Positions 12,712 through 14,729 of a stretch of DNA of 14,729 bases are shown one piece after another. Positions within the stretch are counted from its first letter, which is position 1. Every line of letters starts with the position of its first letter. The stretch comes from Candidatus Coatesiibacteriota bacterium. GTDB lineage: Bacteria; B130-G9. Under the pieces are notes generated by a model. It was not told the DNA's origin and did not search any database. It was given only the letters and a program-made list of their open reading frames with translations. The DNA lies in assembly GCA_016929465.1 (NCBI GenBank), contig JAFGIT010000267.1, positions 1-14,729 of the forward strand. The letters are read 5' to 3'. Both the position numbers and the translations under genes were made by a program.

Positions 12712-14097
12712 ATGGTAACGCTCGAGATGGACTTTGAGGGAAGTCACATCACTTGCTCACGGGGAAGGCAGGCAATTCGACAGGAGCTGCTCTCCGAAAC
12801 TTCGGCAAAAGTCGCGGTAATCTTGCTCTCGCTGAATGGCGAGAAGGTGATTGCGCCCTGCCTCAAATCGCTCTTCGAAAGCGACTATTCGAACATCGAG
12901 GTGATAGTCGTGGACAACGGCTCCTCCGACTCGACCGCCGCGATAGTCCGCGAGAGATTCCCAAGGGCGAAACTGATAAGCACCGGGGAGAACCTCGGCT
13001 TCGCGGGAGGCAATAATGTAGGCCTCGCGGCGACTGATGCGGATATTGTCATCCTTCTGAATGATGACACGACGGTCAGGCCGAACATGGTCTCCGAGAT
13101 AGCGAATTTCATGGCGTCAGATCCCGACGCGGGAATAGTCGGATGCAAGATATTGTATCCAGATGGCAAGACGATACAACATGCAGGCGCAGCCGTCCTG
13201 CCGAACGGACTAACGAAGCACTATGGATATGGCGAGACTGACGAAGGTCAGTTCGAGCGTGTTTTTGATGTCGCATACGTTACCGGGGCAGCAATCGCCA
13301 TCCGGCGAGAAGTTATGGACAAGATCGGGCATCTCGATGCCGGTTACTTCCCGATCTACTTCGAGGAGGTCGAATACTGCGAGCGAGCGAGGCGCGCTGG
13401 ATTCCGCGTTGTCTATTTGCCCAGTGCTGTTCTCCTTCATTACGAGTCGCAGGTCACGGTCAAGGCGAGTTTTGGCTTCTACGTGCGATATCACTTGGGC
13501 CGCCTGCGCTTTGTGCTCAAGAACTTCACTGGCAAGAAGATGCTCCGGTTCATGAAGGAGGAAATTCGCTGGTTGCGCATGGCAGGTCTTCGTGAGCAGG
13601 GCAAGCCTCTGGGGCTCGCCTATCTGAAGACGCTTCTGCGGCTTCCCGCTATCCTCTTCGCAAGACGTCGCGACTGGATCGAGGAGCAAGTGAATCCGCG
13701 AATCACGAAGAGCGCAATTGACTTCTCGCAATGTGCGTTCTACAACCGTCTGGAGGGATTTTCGCCTATACAGGAATGGTGTGGCGCGAGGGTACGTGCG
13801 GTCGTTGACCAAGCGAGATTCGGACTCCTTCATGGCGGAAAGGAAAAGAAATTGCACCTGACCGTAGGAGCCTTCAATGGTCACATTACGAGGCTTAAGG
13901 TTCAGGTTAATGGGGACAGCGTGGGCGATGTAGAGGTGGCCGATTACTTGCATACACTCAAGTTTAATCTGCCGCCTATCAAGAGCTCTAATAAAAAAGA
14001 TAACGGCTTTCTGCAGGTTGTCCTGCAGCCGATATACCCAAATGGTGAAAGGGACAACGGTTACAGACTTGCCGTTAAGAGCGCCTGGGTCGAATAG
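12712..14097 (+). CDS. GT2 family glycosyltransferase (rhamnosyltransferase-like) with C-terminal beta-rich domain
   Basis: 461 aa. Residues about 33-265 are a GT2 domain: VAVILLSLNG (34-43), VVDNGSSDST (66-75, DNG for the nucleotide), ENLGFAGGNNVG (93-104), LLNDDT (115-120, DxD metal site), VTGAAIAIRR (190-199), the catalytic-base region YFEEVEYCERARRAGF (216-231) and LLHYESQV (241-248). The GFAGGNN plus HAGA (157-160) signatures are typical of the WbbL/rhamnosyltransferase-like group that extends cell-surface polysaccharides; the donor sugar is not certain. Residues about 266-335 are basic and partly amphipathic, consistent with membrane association. Residues about 341-461 form a separate beta-rich module (YNRLEGFSPIQEW, VQVNGDSVGDVEV, NGERDNGYRLAVKSAWVE) like small jelly-roll domains attached to glycosyltransferases. 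A strong SD, GGAGGG at 12698-12703, sits 8 nt before the ATG, 22 nt after the previous stop. Confidence 0.9.
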   Translation: MVTLEMDFEGSHITCSRGRQAIRQELLSETSAKVAVILLSLNGEKVIAPCLKSLFESDYSNIEVIVVDNGSSDSTAAIVRERFPRAKLISTGENLGFAGGNNVGLAATDADIVILLNDDTTVRPNMVSEIANFMASDPDAGIVGCKILYPDGKTIQHAGAAVLPNGLTKHYGYGETDEGQFERVFDVAYVTGAAIAIRREVMDKIGHLDAGYFPIYFEEVEYCERARRAGFRVVYLPSAVLLHYESQVTVKASFGFYVRYHLGRLRFVLKNFTGKKMLRFMKEEIRWLRMAGLREQGKPLGLAYLKTLLRLPAILFARRRDWIEEQVNPRITKSAIDFSQCAFYNRLEGFSPIQEWCGARVRAVVDQARFGLLHGGKEKKLHLTVGAFNGHITRLKVQVNGDSVGDVEVADYLHTLKFNLPPIKSSNKKDNGFLQVVLQPIYPNGERDNGYRLAVKSAWVE

Positions 14098-14104
14098 CCC
14101 GGGC
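14083..14104 (+). other. Stem-loop over the stop codon of the second GT2 gene
   Basis: GCCTGGG (14083-14089) pairs with CCCGGGC (14098-14104), 7 bp with one G-U, across an 8-nt loop that contains the TAG stop. No U-run follows. It may protect the 3' end of the message or be chance in GC-rich sequence. Confidence 0.3.
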
Positions 14105-14139
14105 CGAGGTTCCCTGCCCAAGAAGAGATGCTAAGAGGA

Positions 14140-14162
14140 CGGCCCCTCATCGCGAGGGGCCG
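14140..14162 (+). terminator. Strong GC hairpin between glycosyltransferase genes (no U-tract)
   Basis: CGGCCCCTC (14140-14148) and GAGGGGCCG (14154-14162) form a perfect 9-bp stem with a 5-nt loop. The sequence after it (AAGCATTATTATAG) is AT-rich but lacks a run of T's, so it fits a leaky or non-canonical terminator, an mRNA-processing or stabilising stem, or an intercistronic attenuator. It lies in the only sizeable gap (103 bp) of the rightward gene string. Confidence 0.45.
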
Positions 14163-14200
14163 AAGCATTATTATAGCAATGGCAAACGGAGCGAATGGGG

Positions 14201-14729
14201 ATGGCCAGAGTATTCATTCTGGGCATGTCGCTTCCTAGATTTCAGACCTCCACGAGAGTTTTGGCAGGCAGTTATCGGACCGAGCAGCTGGTTGAGCCGA
14301 TTCTTGAAGCAGGCCATGAGGTCAGATTGTGCGCAGCGAATTACTTCTCCAAGCACGAGAAGGAGCGCTACATATCTAAGAGGAGCGACGGCCAACTCGA
14401 CTACTACGAAATGAACTTCCTTATGACGAATCAGCAGGACCAGCTGAGGGATTTGCTCGACGAGTACTCACCCGACTGCATCGTCGCCGTAACTCAACAT
14501 CCTTCGCACCTGGTGACGGCCATCGCCCGGGAGCATCCTCTCTGGTGCGATCTGTATGGTGCTGTGATGGCAGAAGCACAGGCGAAAGCCTCTGTCTATA
14601 AAGACAACTCGCATTTGAACCACTTCTGGTCAACTGAGCGGCACGTCCTTGCCAGATCAGACGTATTTTCGACGTGCAGCAGCTTCCAAGAGCACTTCCT
14701 GATAGGCGAGCTGACCTTAATGGGGCGAC
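14201..14729 (+). CDS. Probable GT-B (GT4-like) glycosyltransferase, N-terminal part, cut by the window edge
   Basis: The frame stays open to the last base, giving 176 residues. It begins MARVFILGMSLPRFQTSTR and continues with TEQLVEPILEAGHEVRLCAA, the first beta-strand, helix and G-H-x-V strand typical of the acceptor half of GT-B glycosyltransferases. DCIVAVTQHPS, about residues 92-102, fits the next strand and turn. The donor-binding half with the E-x7-E motif would be past the edge, so the family is provisional. Two starts are possible: ATG 14201 has GGAG (14188-14191) at a good 9-nt spacing, while ATG 14195 is only 3 nt from it; an in-frame stop at 14174 bars anything further upstream. 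It continues the glycosyltransferase series, though the preceding hairpin may lower its expression. Confidence 0.65.
   Translation, partial: MARVFILGMSLPRFQTSTRVLAGSYRTEQLVEPILEAGHEVRLCAANYFSKHEKERYISKRSDGQLDYYEMNFLMTNQQDQLRDLLDEYSPDCIVAVTQHPSHLVTAIAREHPLWCDLYGAVMAEAQAKASVYKDNSHLNHFWSTERHVLARSDVFSTCSSFQEHFLIGELTLMGR

Noticed and set aside
13210-14121. 303-codon minus-strand open frame opposite the second GT2 gene
   Set aside because: It is fully antisense to a gene with clear GT2 motifs, has no recognisable domain, and is explained by the codon bias of the real gene.
1-14729. CRISPR array, tRNA, rRNA or insertion sequence
   Set aside because: No spaced direct repeats, cloverleaf-like segments, rRNA-like stretches, transposase motifs or terminal inverted repeats were seen on reading both strands; small RNAs cannot be excluded by eye.

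Overview
The window is bacterial, moderately GC-rich, and carries compact, SD-led genes. The domain mix (a secreted M28 peptidase fused to an FGE-like domain, a giant NHL-propeller protein, TPR-fused glycosyltransferases) is typical of accessory gene content in little-studied bacterial lineages. I cannot assign a phylum from the sequence alone. There are no rRNA, tRNA, CRISPR or insertion-sequence features that I can see.

Left part (1-2006, minus strand): a 638-aa secreted M28 metallopeptidase with a C-terminal FGE-sulfatase-like domain. Downstream of its stop, at the left edge, lie an unusually strong Shine-Dalgarno, a 12-codon mini-ORF, a perfect 10-bp hairpin that contains both a TATAAT box and another SD, and an ATG at position 8 that probably begins the next minus-strand gene.

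Middle (2007-2897): 891 bp of non-coding sequence separates the divergent units. It holds a good intrinsic-terminator structure pointing into the peptidase leader, two palindromes, and only weak promoter candidates for the rightward unit.

Right part (2898-14729, plus strand): a tightly packed probable operon. In order it encodes (1) a 1699-aa protein with a beta-propeller at each end and about 1,100 residues of unrecognised, apparently helical sequence between; (2) and (3) two overlapping class I SAM methyltransferases; (4) a 1121-aa GT2 glycosyltransferase fused to a long TPR array with a recent internal 151-aa duplication; (5) a GT2 glycosyltransferase with a C-terminal beta-rich module; and, after a 103-bp gap with two hairpins, (6) the N-terminal 176 residues of a probable GT-B (GT4-like) glycosyltransferase cut by the window edge. 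Gaps within genes 1-5 are -20 to +22 nt, so they are probably co-transcribed.

Taken together, the right part looks like a glycan-building and glycan-decorating locus: glycosyltransferases add sugars, and the methyltransferases may O-methylate the glycan or its acceptor. The giant propeller protein and the TPR array are plausible scaffolds or regulators. No flippase, polymerase, ligase or sugar-nucleotide synthesis gene is inside the window, so the final product (surface polysaccharide, glycoprotein or glycolipid) is unknown. The most unusual element is the propeller-helical-propeller protein at the head of the operon.
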